This document shows, piece by piece, positions 1 through 6,603 of a DNA stretch of 37,148 bases; positions within the stretch are counted from its first letter, which is position 1, and every line of letters starts with the position of its first letter. This stretch comes from JANLQX01 sp031381685 (lineage in GTDB: Bacteria > Actinomycetota > Acidimicrobiia > Acidimicrobiales > JANYDT01). Below the pieces are notes generated by a model. The model had not been told where the DNA came from. It saw only the letters and a list, made by a program, of their open reading frames with translations, and made no database searches. The DNA is taken from contig JANMYF010000078.1 in the NCBI GenBank assembly GCA_031381685.1, positions 1 through 37,148 on the forward strand, given 5' to 3'. The translations under genes and the position numbers were made by a program.

Positions 1-120
1 CCGCCGCGCACAGGGAAAAACCGACCGCGACATCCGCCGCTGCCTCAAGCGCTACATCACCCGTGAACTCTTCAGAATCCTCGAACAAACCCCTTGACAA
101 CACATAGGAGCGTCCCAACA
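1..120 (+). mobile_element. Right end of an IS110-type insertion element
   Basis: Only about 22 bases separate the transposase stop at 97 from sequence matching the chromosomal repeat family (from about 119). This fits IS110 elements, which have short ends and no long terminal inverted repeats. The terminal stretch CACATAGGAGCGTC (101-114) resembles ends I associate with this family. A short 3' end suggests the IS110 group, whose bridge RNA is encoded at the left end and so lies outside the window; this is inferred. The exact boundary is uncertain by several bases. Confidence 0.6.
2..97 (+). CDS. IS110-family transposase, C-terminal fragment (runs in from the left edge)
   Basis: The frame starting at base 2 is open from the window edge to a TGA at 95-97 and gives 31 residues. 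They include GKTDRDIRRCLKRYITRE and end in LFRILEQTP. The pattern of a conserved Lys/Thr followed by an RCLKRY-like helix and a short tail is what I know from the extreme C-terminus of IS110/IS116/IS902 transposases, which carry an N-terminal DEDD RuvC-like domain and a C-terminal Tnp domain with a catalytic serine. Neither catalytic region is in view, so the assignment rests on the tail and on the short non-coding end that follows. The gene may be intact beyond the edge; only its end can be judged. Confidence 0.72.
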   Translation, partial: RRAQGKTDRDIRRCLKRYITRELFRILEQTP

Positions 121-142
121 GCGTTCGGAGGTGTTCTGCCGC
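119..142 (+). repeat. Half copy of the two-hairpin intergenic repeat (copy 1, interrupted by the IS)
   Basis: GTTCGGAGGTGTTCTGCC (123-140) matches the loop-proximal and 3' arm of hairpin B in the other copies. Copy 4 reads GTTCGGAGGCGTTCTGCC, one difference. The trailing GCAC also matches the flank of copy 2 read on its own strand, so this half is in plus orientation. The 5' arm of hairpin B and all of hairpin A would lie left of the IS element, outside the window. Confidence 0.65.
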
Positions 143-202
143 ACCCCTGTCGATGTCCACGACGTCCTCGTCTAGCGCCGGAGGCCTCCCTAGGGTGGAG
201 GC

Positions 203-1996
203 ATGAATGCAGATGCCCGAGTGCTCGCCGAAGACGTTTCCTGGCGGCTGGCCGACATCACCGGTTCTGACGATCCGGCCTCGATGCACGCCCTTCTTGA
301 TTCCGCAGCCGCCCGAGCCGAACAACTCCAGCCCTATCGGGGGCGGCTCGCCACCATGAGCCCAGTGGAGCTGGGCGAGTTCTGGAGGAAGGTCGAAGAG
401 GCGTCAACGCCCCTCGCCCTCGCCGGGAACTTCGCCCAGCTGCGCTTCAGCACCGACACCGCCGATCCTGCCAACGGCGCGCTCATGATGGCCATGCAGG
501 AAAGAGCCACGGCGATCGGAACAACCCTCGTGTGGATCGAGCTCGAGTGGGCCTCTCTCGACGAATCGGTCGTCGACGTTGCACTCGGCGACGCGGATTT
601 GGGCCGGTGGAAGCATCACCTTCGCGTTCTACGAGCGCAGCGTCCCCACCTGCTCACGGAGTCCGAGGAGAAGATCCTCGCCGAGAAGACGCTCACCGGA
701 TCGTCCGCGTGGTCGAGGTTGTTCGACGAATTGGTGTCAGGCATCCGGGTGAGCCTCCCGTCTGGAGAGGTCGCGTTCGAGGAAGCCGGCAGTCGGCTGC
801 AGTCGTCCGATCGAGCGACGAGGGCCGAGGCGGCAACGGGCATCACCGAGGCGCTCGCTCCCGGTCTTCGTACGCGCGCTTATATCTACAACACGCTGCT
901 GACGGACAAAGCCACCGACGACCGTCTGCGGCGATACAACTCGTGGATCTCATCGCGCAATCTGGCGAATCAGGCCTCCGACGAATCCATCCGTGCGCTG
1001 ATCGAGGCCGTTGTTTCGCGGTACGGACTCGTCCAGCGGTGGTACCGGCTGAAGGCCCAGATGCTGGGGCTCGACAAGCTGGCCCACTACGACCGGAACG
1101 CGTCCCTGTCGACGGGCGAAGGCGACGAGACAATCCCCTGGGAGGAGGCGAAGGCGATCGTGCTCGACGCGTACGCCTCGTACTCGCCGGTCCTCGCATC
1201 GGGCGCGGCCCGCTTCTTCGATGAGCACTGGATCGACGCCCCTCTTCGGCCAGCGAAGCAGGGTGGAGCGTTCTGCGCTCCGATGACACCGGGGCTGCAC
1301 CCCTATGTCCTCGTCAATTACACCGGCACCCGGCGCGACGTGCTGACCCTTGCTCACGAGCTTGGTCACGGGCTGCACTTCCTCCTCGCGAAGGATCAGA
1401 GTCTCTTCGAACACGTGACCCCACTCACGCTTGCGGAAACCGCGTCGGTGTTCGGCGAGGCGGTCACCTTCGGACGGTTGCTCGATGCCGAACGTGATCC
1501 GCGACGCCGGATGTCTCTCCTCGCGGGCAGCGTCGACGACTCGGTGGCGACGGTCTTCCGCCAGGTCTCGATGTGGCGCTTCGAGGACCGCGCCCACAAC
1601 GCCCGTCGCACGGAAGGCGAACTCTCGGTCGACCGCTTGAACGAATTGTGGATGGACTCGCAAGGTGAGCTCTTCGGTGACACGGTGGATACGAGCGGGT
1701 ACGACACCTGGTGGAGCTACATCCCGCACTTCGTCCACGTGCCGGGCTACGTCTATGCCTACGCCTACGGGCAACTGCTTGCGCTCTCCGTCTACCAGCG
1801 CTCCCTCGACGGGGGGCCGGAATTCGCCGACAAGTACCTCCGAATGCTTTCCGCCGGCGGGTCACGATCGCCGGAAGATCTGACCGCCCTGGTCGACTGC
1901 AATCTCAACGATCCGGAGTTCTGGAACGCCGGCCTCGACCTGGTCGAGCGCCGCCTGAACGAGGCGGAGAAAGCGGCCTCGGAGCTTGCGAAGTAG
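203..1996 (+). CDS. pepF: M3-family oligoendopeptidase (PepF-type)
   Basis: A 597-residue cytoplasmic zinc metallopeptidase that would cleave short peptides. The zinc site is H385-E-L-G-H389, followed by G-L-H-F, and the third ligand is expected at E412 in the AETASVFGE motif. The C-terminal WWSYIPHF and YAYAYGQLLALS segments are typical of M3 oligoendopeptidases. The length matches the family (about 560-610). The ATG at 203 is preceded by GGTGGAGG as ribosome binding site, about 3 bases away. It stands alone on the plus strand after the IS end and converges with yqgE, the two sharing a palindromic terminator. There is no signal peptide. Subfamily PepF versus related bacterial M3B enzymes is not certain. 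Confidence 0.9.
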   Translation: MNADARVLAEDVSWRLADITGSDDPASMHALLDSAAARAEQLQPYRGRLATMSPVELGEFWRKVEEASTPLALAGNFAQLRFSTDTADPANGALMMAMQERATAIGTTLVWIELEWASLDESVVDVALGDADLGRWKHHLRVLRAQRPHLLTESEEKILAEKTLTGSSAWSRLFDELVSGIRVSLPSGEVAFEEAGSRLQSSDRATRAEAATGITEALAPGLRTRAYIYNTLLTDKATDDRLRRYNSWISSRNLANQASDESIRALIEAVVSRYGLVQRWYRLKAQMLGLDKLAHYDRNASLSTGEGDETIPWEEAKAIVLDAYASYSPVLASGAARFFDEHWIDAPLRPAKQGGAFCAPMTPGLHPYVLVNYTGTRRDVLTLAHELGHGLHFLLAKDQSLFEHVTPLTLAETASVFGEAVTFGRLLDAERDPRRRMSLLAGSVDDSVATVFRQVSMWRFEDRAHNARRTEGELSVDRLNELWMDSQGELFGDTVDTSGYDTWWSYIPHFVHVPGYVYAYAYGQLLALSVYQRSLDGGPEFADKYLRMLSAGGSRSPEDLTALVDCNLNDPEFWNAGLDLVERRLNEAEKAASELAK

Positions 1997-2012
1997 CGCT
2001 CCGGCTGTGGCG

Positions 2013-2044
2013 CTGAACAACCGCTCGGCCGAGCGGTTGTTCAG
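2013..2044. terminator. Perfect 32-bp palindrome between convergent pepF and yqgE
   Basis: The half-site CTGAACAACCGCTCGG (2013-2028) is followed directly by its exact reverse complement (2029-2044). A transcript from either strand can fold into a long hairpin. It begins 16 bases after the pepF stop and contains the yqgE stop codon (complement of 2041-2043), so it can act as a bidirectional terminator. No clear U-tract follows on either strand. Confidence 0.75.
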
Positions 2045-2589
2045 TTGAAGGTGATGTCGTCGGGCATGAGCCGCAACGCCGGATCGTGCCGATCGGCACG
2101 TCGCAGAACCCGGCCCCACAACGTGTCGATCCGTTGGTCGAACGCGTCGCTTGGAAGGCCGGGAACGACGACCCAACCGCCCACCATCACCTCGCCGTCG
2201 AGTTGGCCCGGCCCCCAACCGGTGTACCCGGCGAAGAGGCGGACGTCGAGCAGCGCGTTCGTCGGCTCGCCGTGCAGATCGATCAGACCGATCGGGCCGA
2301 GTGTCGGCGTCTCGATGGCCTGGTAACCCAGCGGCGCGGCGCCTGGCGCTGGACGGCCGATAGCGATCAGGGCACCGGTTTCCACGGGCCCTCCGCAACG
2401 GACCGGCGTCCCCGCTAGTGCGGTCCAGAGGGGAACGGCGCTGTCGACGTCGAGCTCCGTCGGCTGGTTCAGCACCAGCCCGAATGCGCCGCTCTCGTTG
2501 TGGAGAAGAACGACGACGACGCTCTCGACGAAGTTCGGGTCGGTGAGCGGCGCTGGTGCGACAAGGAGCATCCCAGCGAGCGAATCCAC
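2041..2589 (-). CDS. YqgE/AlgH family protein
   Basis: 182 residues with the hallmarks of the YqgE/AlgH (UPF0301, DUF179) family: an N-terminal GMLLVAPAPLTDPNF segment, VVVVLLHNESGAFGLVLNQP, a central VRCGGPVE, and FAGYTGWGPGQLDGE near residue 118. The biochemical role of the family is unsettled; AlgH was first described as a regulator of alginate synthesis in Pseudomonas. The start is the ATG at 2589-2587. The gene is on the same strand as the EEP-fold gene upstream (stop at 2727), with a copy of the dispersed repeat in the 137-base gap. The stop codon lies inside the 32-bp palindrome. Confidence 0.9.
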   Translation of the reverse strand: MDSLAGMLLVAPAPLTDPNFVESVVVVLLHNESGAFGLVLNQPTELDVDSAVPLWTALAGTPVRCGGPVETGALIAIGRPAPGAAPLGYQAIETPTLGPIGLIDLHGEPTNALLDVRLFAGYTGWGPGQLDGEVMVGGWVVVPGLPSDAFDQRIDTLWGRVLRRADRHDPALRLMPDDITFN

Positions 2590-2653
2590 CCAACGATCGT
2601 GCCAGGCCGCGAACCCCGCGACGCGCCAGATCGACTCGGAACCGAAGGGAAGT

Positions 2654-2729
2654 GCGGCAGAACACCTCCCAGAGCTGTCCGGAGGTGTTTTGCCCCCATC
2701 TATGGGGGCAATCTCTCTCCCAATCCTCA
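2654..2729 (-). repeat. Two-hairpin intergenic repeat, copy 2
   Basis: On the minus strand the element starts with the TGA stop of the EEP-fold gene and continues GGATTGGGAGAGAGATTGCC. Hairpin A has arms 2702-2711 and 2690-2699 (ATGGGGGCAA / TTGCCCCCAT). Hairpin B has arms 2681-2692 and 2658-2669 (GGAGGTGTTTTG / CAGAACACCTCC, one G-U pair). It fills much of the gap before yqgE and may end transcription of the upstream gene. Confidence 0.85.
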
Positions 2730-3755
2730 GCGGCGCGGCTCGATCGCCAAGGTTGCGACGAAGCCCCGGTGGTCACTTCCCGGAATATCCAGGTCGCGCA
2801 CTGAACGCGCGGCGAGACCGCGGGTGTAGAGCGCATGGTCGAGGCGGAACAGGGGGAACCAGTGGGGCCATGAGCGGCTGAGACCTCGGCCGACGGCCTC
2901 GTGGGCGTCGGTGAGACCGCGGCGCAGCAACGCACCGAACGCCGGCTGCCAGCGCCCGGAATTGAAATCACCGAGCAGCAGCATCGGCTCGTCGGTGGCC
3001 TCGACCAGGCGGCCCAGCCGGGCCATGTCCGACGCCCAACTCCCGACCCGGTGTGCTGTGGACGGTGAGACGGCGTGAACCGGAAGGACTCGTATGCCCT
3101 GCCCGTTCGGAAGCACGACCCGCACGAACGGTGCGCGATCCCGGCCCACGCGAACCAGATCCTCGAACGGATACTTCGAATACAACCCGAGGCCGCCCGA
3201 CGCGGACTCGTCGCCGATCGATTCCTGGGGATCGAGCAACCGGTAGGGATAGCGCTCGTCGAAGCCGATGCCCGTGGCAGCGGAAACGAACGAGGGGACG
3301 AGCTCGGACACCGCCACGATGTCGGCATCGGCGGCGTAGAGCGCCCGAGCCGCGTCAACCGGCCTGTTGTTAAGGAAGTACACGTTCGCCGACGCCAGGC
3401 GGAGTTCGGTCGCTCCATTCGCCCAGAACGGCAGGGGGTCGCGTCCGAGCGCTGGCGAGACGGCAAACCACGACGTCATGACCAGCATGAGCGCGGTCGC
3501 CGCCTGGATCCATCGCCTGGTGAGCGAAGCAATGACGAGCACCAACGGGGTTCCGGCCATCACGACCGGGAACCCGGCCTGCAGTGCCTGGAGCAAAGGC
3601 ATCGGCCGGCTGCTGATCGGCCGGGAGATGGTCACGACGAAGGCAAGGAACACATACGCCCAGGCCAGGACATCCCAGCCGCCGCCGACGTAGACCAGCA
3701 CGCTTTGAAGGCGCGAGCGCTCGTGAGCTGGGATTCGTCGGCGCCTCCACTGCAT
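2727..3755 (-). CDS. Membrane-anchored endonuclease/exonuclease/phosphatase-fold protein
   Basis: 342 residues from the ATG at 3755. Three hydrophobic helices in the first 130 residues are followed by an EEP (DNase I-like) domain. Catalytic signatures are visible in order: RLASANVYFLN (metal/substrate Asn), DADIVAVSEL (Glu), LLLGDFNSG (Asp, Asn) and the terminal GSDHRGF (Asp-His). The nearest known architecture is YafD/EEP proteins with several N-terminal transmembrane segments and an extracytoplasmic catalytic domain. Substrate unknown; phosphodiesters or phospholipids are both possible. The frame stays open upstream to 4025, but that part crosses the suf palindrome and looks non-coding. The gene is divergent from sufC. 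Its stop TGA is part of repeat copy 2. Confidence 0.85.
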   Translation of the reverse strand: MQWRRRRIPAHERSRLQSVLVYVGGGWDVLAWAYVFLAFVVTISRPISSRPMPLLQALQAGFPVVMAGTPLVLVIASLTRRWIQAATALMLVMTSWFAVSPALGRDPLPFWANGATELRLASANVYFLNNRPVDAARALYAADADIVAVSELVPSFVSAATGIGFDERYPYRLLDPQESIGDESASGGLGLYSKYPFEDLVRVGRDRAPFVRVVLPNGQGIRVLPVHAVSPSTAHRVGSWASDMARLGRLVEATDEPMLLLGDFNSGRWQPAFGALLRRGLTDAHEAVGRGLSRSWPHWFPLFRLDHALYTRGLAARSVRDLDIPGSDHRGFVATLAIEPRR

Positions 3756-3840
3756 GGCCGACAAGTCTCGTCTCCAAACCCGCCACGAGAGGGGACGGGC
3801 GGTTCCGGCAAAGGTTGACCGAACGATCACCCGGCGGAGG

Positions 3841-3866
3841 GTTTCTCCTATGGCCATAGGAGAAAC
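3841..3866. promoter_or_regulatory. Perfect 26-bp palindrome in the divergent region upstream of sufC: candidate operator
   Basis: The half-site GTTTCTCCTATGG (3841-3853) is followed with no spacer by its exact reverse complement (3854-3866). It lies 98 bases before the sufC GTG and 85 bases before the divergent EEP-fold start. On the minus strand it overlaps a possible promoter (CTGACA, 17 bases, TATGGC). It does not resemble the cyanobacterial SufR site CAAC-N6-GTTG or the IscR consensus as I know them. A dimeric repressor site controlling suf is the simplest reading. Confidence 0.6.
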
Positions 3867-3964
3867 TATCCTTGCTGTCAGGGTCAGTGCATCGCAGCTT
3901 CGCGAATCGCCCCATGCCCCGGACACACGTCCTCTCACGAACACCAGCGAACCGAGACTCAACC

Positions 3965-4741
3965 GTGGACACGCCCCTCCTCCAACTCGAGAACCTCCAT
4001 GTGCAAGTGGCCGCCACGGAAACAACCGAACCCAAGCCCATCCTGCGGGGTGTGAATCTCACCGTGCGCGCCGGGGAGGTCCACGCGGTGATGGGCCCGA
4101 ACGGCTCGGGAAAGTCGACGCTCGCCAACACCCTCCTCGGAAATGAGGAGTACGCGGTGTCCGCCGGCCGGATCCTGTTCCGTGGTGAAGATATCGCCGG
4201 GTGGGAGACGGACACCCGGGCCAAGGCCGGCATGTTCCTGGCCTTCCAGCACCCCGAGGAGATTCCGGGCGTCACCATGGTGAACTTCCTGCGTCAGGCG
4301 CTCTCCGCCCGCAAAGGCATCGATCTGTCGATCCTCGAACTCCGGCTCTCGATCATGGAGTGGATGGAACGCCTCGGCATGGACGCGGAGTTCGCGAACC
4401 GCTACCTGAACGAAGGGTTCTCCGGGGGTGAGAAGAAACGCAACGAGATTCTGCAGATGGCCATCTTGGAGCCCGACCTCGCAATCCTTGACGAGACCGA
4501 CTCGGGACTCGACATCGACGCGCTGCGTGTCGTTGCCGGCGGCGTCCAAGAGGTCCGCCGAGCGCGACCGAACCTCGGTGTCGTCGTCATCACCCACTAC
4601 CAGCGTCTGCTCGAACTCCTCCAGCCCGATGTCGTACATATCCTGATCGACGGCCGCATCGTCGAATCGGGCGGGCCCGACCTCGCCATCCGTCTCGAGG
4701 CCGACGGATTCGACGCGTGGCGAGAGATGGCGCTCCAATGA
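3965..4741 (+). CDS. sufC: Fe-S cluster assembly ATPase SufC
   Basis: 258 residues from the GTG at 3965. This is the cytoplasmic ABC-type ATPase that works with the SufB/SufD scaffold. Walker A is GPNGSGKST (K50), the SufC-typical FQHPEEIPGV follows, then the FSGGEKKRNEILQ signature (SGGE instead of SGGQ, normal for SufC), the LAILDETDSGLDIDALR Walker B with SufC-specific DSGLD, and the VITHYQRLL His switch. The GTG is chosen because the family length is about 250 and homology begins at LLQLENL; the frame is open further upstream, including an ATG at 3917. The last bases overlap sufS (ATGA). Unusually, neither sufB nor sufD is adjacent. Confidence 0.93.
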   Translation: MDTPLLQLENLHVQVAATETTEPKPILRGVNLTVRAGEVHAVMGPNGSGKSTLANTLLGNEEYAVSAGRILFRGEDIAGWETDTRAKAGMFLAFQHPEEIPGVTMVNFLRQALSARKGIDLSILELRLSIMEWMERLGMDAEFANRYLNEGFSGGEKKRNEILQMAILEPDLAILDETDSGLDIDALRVVAGGVQEVRRARPNLGVVVITHYQRLLELLQPDVVHILIDGRIVESGGPDLAIRLEADGFDAWREMALQ

Positions 4742-5973
4742 GCCGCCTCAGCGCGGCCGATGTTCGTCGCGACTTTCCCGTGTTCGAACGACAGATCGAC
4801 GGTCAGCGCATCGTCTATCTCGACTCGGCCAACTCCACGTTCAAACCCCGGCAGGTGATCGACGCGATGGCGTCGTTCATGGCCTATGACTACGCACCGA
4901 TCAATCGGTCGTCGTACAAGCTGGCTGCCGCAGCGACTGATCACTACGAGGGTGCCCGGGCCAAGGTTGCAACGTTCATCGGAGCGGCGAAGCCCCACGA
5001 GGTGATCTTCACCAAGAACGCCACGGAGAGCTTGAACCTGTTCGTTCGGTCGTGGGGCGGCGAAAACATGCGTTCCGGCGATGTGGTCGTTCTCACCGAG
5101 ATGGAGCACCACGCCAACATCGTCCCGTGGCATCAACTCGCGGCGGAGCGTGGAATCGAGATTCGCTGGATCCCGGTGACGGCGGACGGAACTCTCGATC
5201 TGACCAACCTGGCGACCCTGCTCGACGGGGCCAAGGTGCTCTCGTTCACGGCGATGTCGAACGTGTTGGGGACCATCACCCCGACGAGGTTGCTCACCGA
5301 CGCCGCGCACGCGGCCGGCGCCATTGCCATGGTTGACGCCTGCCAGTTCGTACCTCACAACGTCACCGACGTCACCGCGCTCGGCGCCGATCTCCTGGCC
5401 TTCTCGTCGCACAAGATGTGCGGGCCCACCGGCATCGGCGTGCTCTGGGGTCGAGAAGCGATTCTCGATGCAATGCCCCCATTTCTCGGGGGCGGCAACA
5501 TGATCACCGATGTCCGTTTCGATGGGTTCACCGCAGCGGGACTCCCGGACAAATTCGAGGCCGGCACTCCGCCGATCATCGAAGCGGTCGGCCTCGGCGC
5601 AGCGATCGACTACGTCACTTCGCTCGGGATGGGAGCGATTCGCCAACACGAGATGACCCTCACCCGCTATGCGCTCGACACCCTGAACGACCGCTTCGGC
5701 GACGACATCACGATTCACGGCCCCGACAACGTCGAGCAGCGCGGCGCCGTGCTCTCGTTCGCATTCCGGGACGTGCATCCCCACGACGTCAGCCAGATTC
5801 TCGACGAATCCAACGTGTGCATACGAGCTGGTCATCACTGCGCAAAGCCGCTCATGCGGGCCATCGGCTCCGGGGCGACCGCTCGGGCGTCGTTCTATCT
5901 CTACAACGACGAAGCCGACGTCGACGCCCTCGCCGATGCACTCAGCGGTGTGAGCGACGTGTTCGGGCTCTGA
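4738..5973 (+). CDS. sufS: Cysteine desulfurase SufS
   Basis: 411-residue class V PLP aminotransferase that takes sulfur from L-cysteine as an enzyme persulfide for Fe-S cluster building. The PLP lysine is K226 in FSSHKMCGPTGIG, and the persulfide cysteine is C368 in RAGHHCAKPLM, typical of type II (SufS) desulfurases. MPPFLGGGNMI and the N-terminal DFPVF / YLDSANST blocks are also typical. The ATG at 4738 overlaps the sufC stop in ATGA, so the two are probably translationally coupled, and sufU follows 15 bases after the stop. The partner sulfur acceptor is expected to be SufU. Confidence 0.95.
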   Translation: MSRLSAADVRRDFPVFERQIDGQRIVYLDSANSTFKPRQVIDAMASFMAYDYAPINRSSYKLAAAATDHYEGARAKVATFIGAAKPHEVIFTKNATESLNLFVRSWGGENMRSGDVVVLTEMEHHANIVPWHQLAAERGIEIRWIPVTADGTLDLTNLATLLDGAKVLSFTAMSNVLGTITPTRLLTDAAHAAGAIAMVDACQFVPHNVTDVTALGADLLAFSSHKMCGPTGIGVLWGREAILDAMPPFLGGGNMITDVRFDGFTAAGLPDKFEAGTPPIIEAVGLGAAIDYVTSLGMGAIRQHEMTLTRYALDTLNDRFGDDITIHGPDNVEQRGAVLSFAFRDVHPHDVSQILDESNVCIRAGHHCAKPLMRAIGSGATARASFYLYNDEADVDALADALSGVSDVFGL

Positions 5974-5988
5974 AAGACTGAGTTGACC

Positions 5989-6456
5989 ATGGCCGGCCTC
6001 GAAGACCTCTACCGCGAGATCATTATCGATCACTACAAGAACCCGCGGAACAAGGGCGAACTGCCTACGCCGCCGGCGCTCCGTACCGAGGGGATGAACC
6101 CGACGTGCGGTGACGAGATCTCGATCTACCTCGTCGTGGAGGGGGGCGGGCCCGATGCCGTAGTCGCGGATGTGAAGTTCGGCGGCCAGGGCTGCTCCAT
6201 CAGCCAGGCGTCGGCATCGATGATGTCAGCTGCCGTCAAGGGCAAACCGGTGCGCGAGGCCAGACGCCTCATCGGGGCCTTCAAGGCGATGATGGGGATC
6301 GAGGGCGCCGACTCGGCCGACCCGGCCCTGTCTGATGTGAAGCTCGGCGACCTCGCCGCGCTTCGCGGAGTGGTGAAGTTCCCGGTTCGCATCAAGTGCG
6401 CCGTCCTCGCCTGGAACACCATGCAGCAGGGCCTCGACGAATCCGGGACCCTCTGA
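5989..6456 (+). CDS. sufU: Zinc-dependent sulfurtransferase SufU
   Basis: 155 residues from the ATG at 5989 (an in-frame TTG lies 6 bases upstream). The SufU-type IscU-like fold is shown by LYREIIIDHYKNPRNKG near the start and by the zinc ligands C40-G-D42, C69 (GQGCSISQASASMM) and C137 (RIKCAVLAW). The insert between C69 and C137 distinguishes SufU from IscU. SufU accepts persulfide sulfur from SufS through zinc-ligand exchange and is not itself a scaffold, so the missing SufB/SufD must be encoded elsewhere. It is the last gene of the sufC-sufS-sufU operon. Its stop TGA is the first codon of repeat copy 3. Confidence 0.94.
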   Translation: MAGLEDLYREIIIDHYKNPRNKGELPTPPALRTEGMNPTCGDEISIYLVVEGGGPDAVVADVKFGGQGCSISQASASMMSAAVKGKPVREARRLIGAFKAMMGIEGADSADPALSDVKLGDLAALRGVVKFPVRIKCAVLAWNTMQQGLDESGTL

Positions 6457-6530
6457 CCCGTTGGGTGAGAGGTTGCCCCCATTTCTGGGGGCAGAACACC
6501 TCTGTCACAACGTCACAGAGGTGTTCTGCC
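6454..6530 (+). repeat. Two-hairpin intergenic repeat, copy 3 (probable suf terminator)
   Basis: It starts at the sufU TGA and runs CCCGTTGGGTGAGAGG into hairpin A (TTGCCCCCAT loop CTGGGGGCA, 6473-6493). Hairpin B has a perfect 14-bp stem: CAGAACACCTCTGT (6492-6505) and ACAGAGGTGTTCTG (6515-6528) around a 9-base loop. It is the most symmetrical copy in the window. It occupies half of the 147-base gap before the GIDE-LemA gene. Confidence 0.88.
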
Positions 6531-6603
6531 ACTCGGCGCCGGCCCTCACTCTTCGGCTGCGGAGAGACGGGCTCCGCCGGATGGCCTGAGCCAAACTGAA
6601 GCG

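Noticed and set aside
1862..3466. 534-codon minus-strand frame spanning pepF end, yqgE and the EEP-fold gene
   Set aside because: It overlaps three recognisable genes in another frame; high GC makes long shadow frames common here.
3841..3866. Start codons inside the palindrome (both strands read MAIGET)
   Set aside because: The symmetry itself creates an ATG on each strand. Neither has a ribosome binding site, and the EEP-fold and SufC homologies start further downstream.
5473..5495. Sequence like hairpin A of the repeat (TGCCCCCATTTCTCGGGGG)
   Set aside because: It encodes the conserved SufS motif MPPFLGGG in frame and has no neighbouring hairpin B, so the match is coincidental.
4597..6033. 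478-codon antisense frame over sufS
   Set aside because: SufS has all its catalytic motifs on the plus strand, and the antisense product has no recognisable domain.
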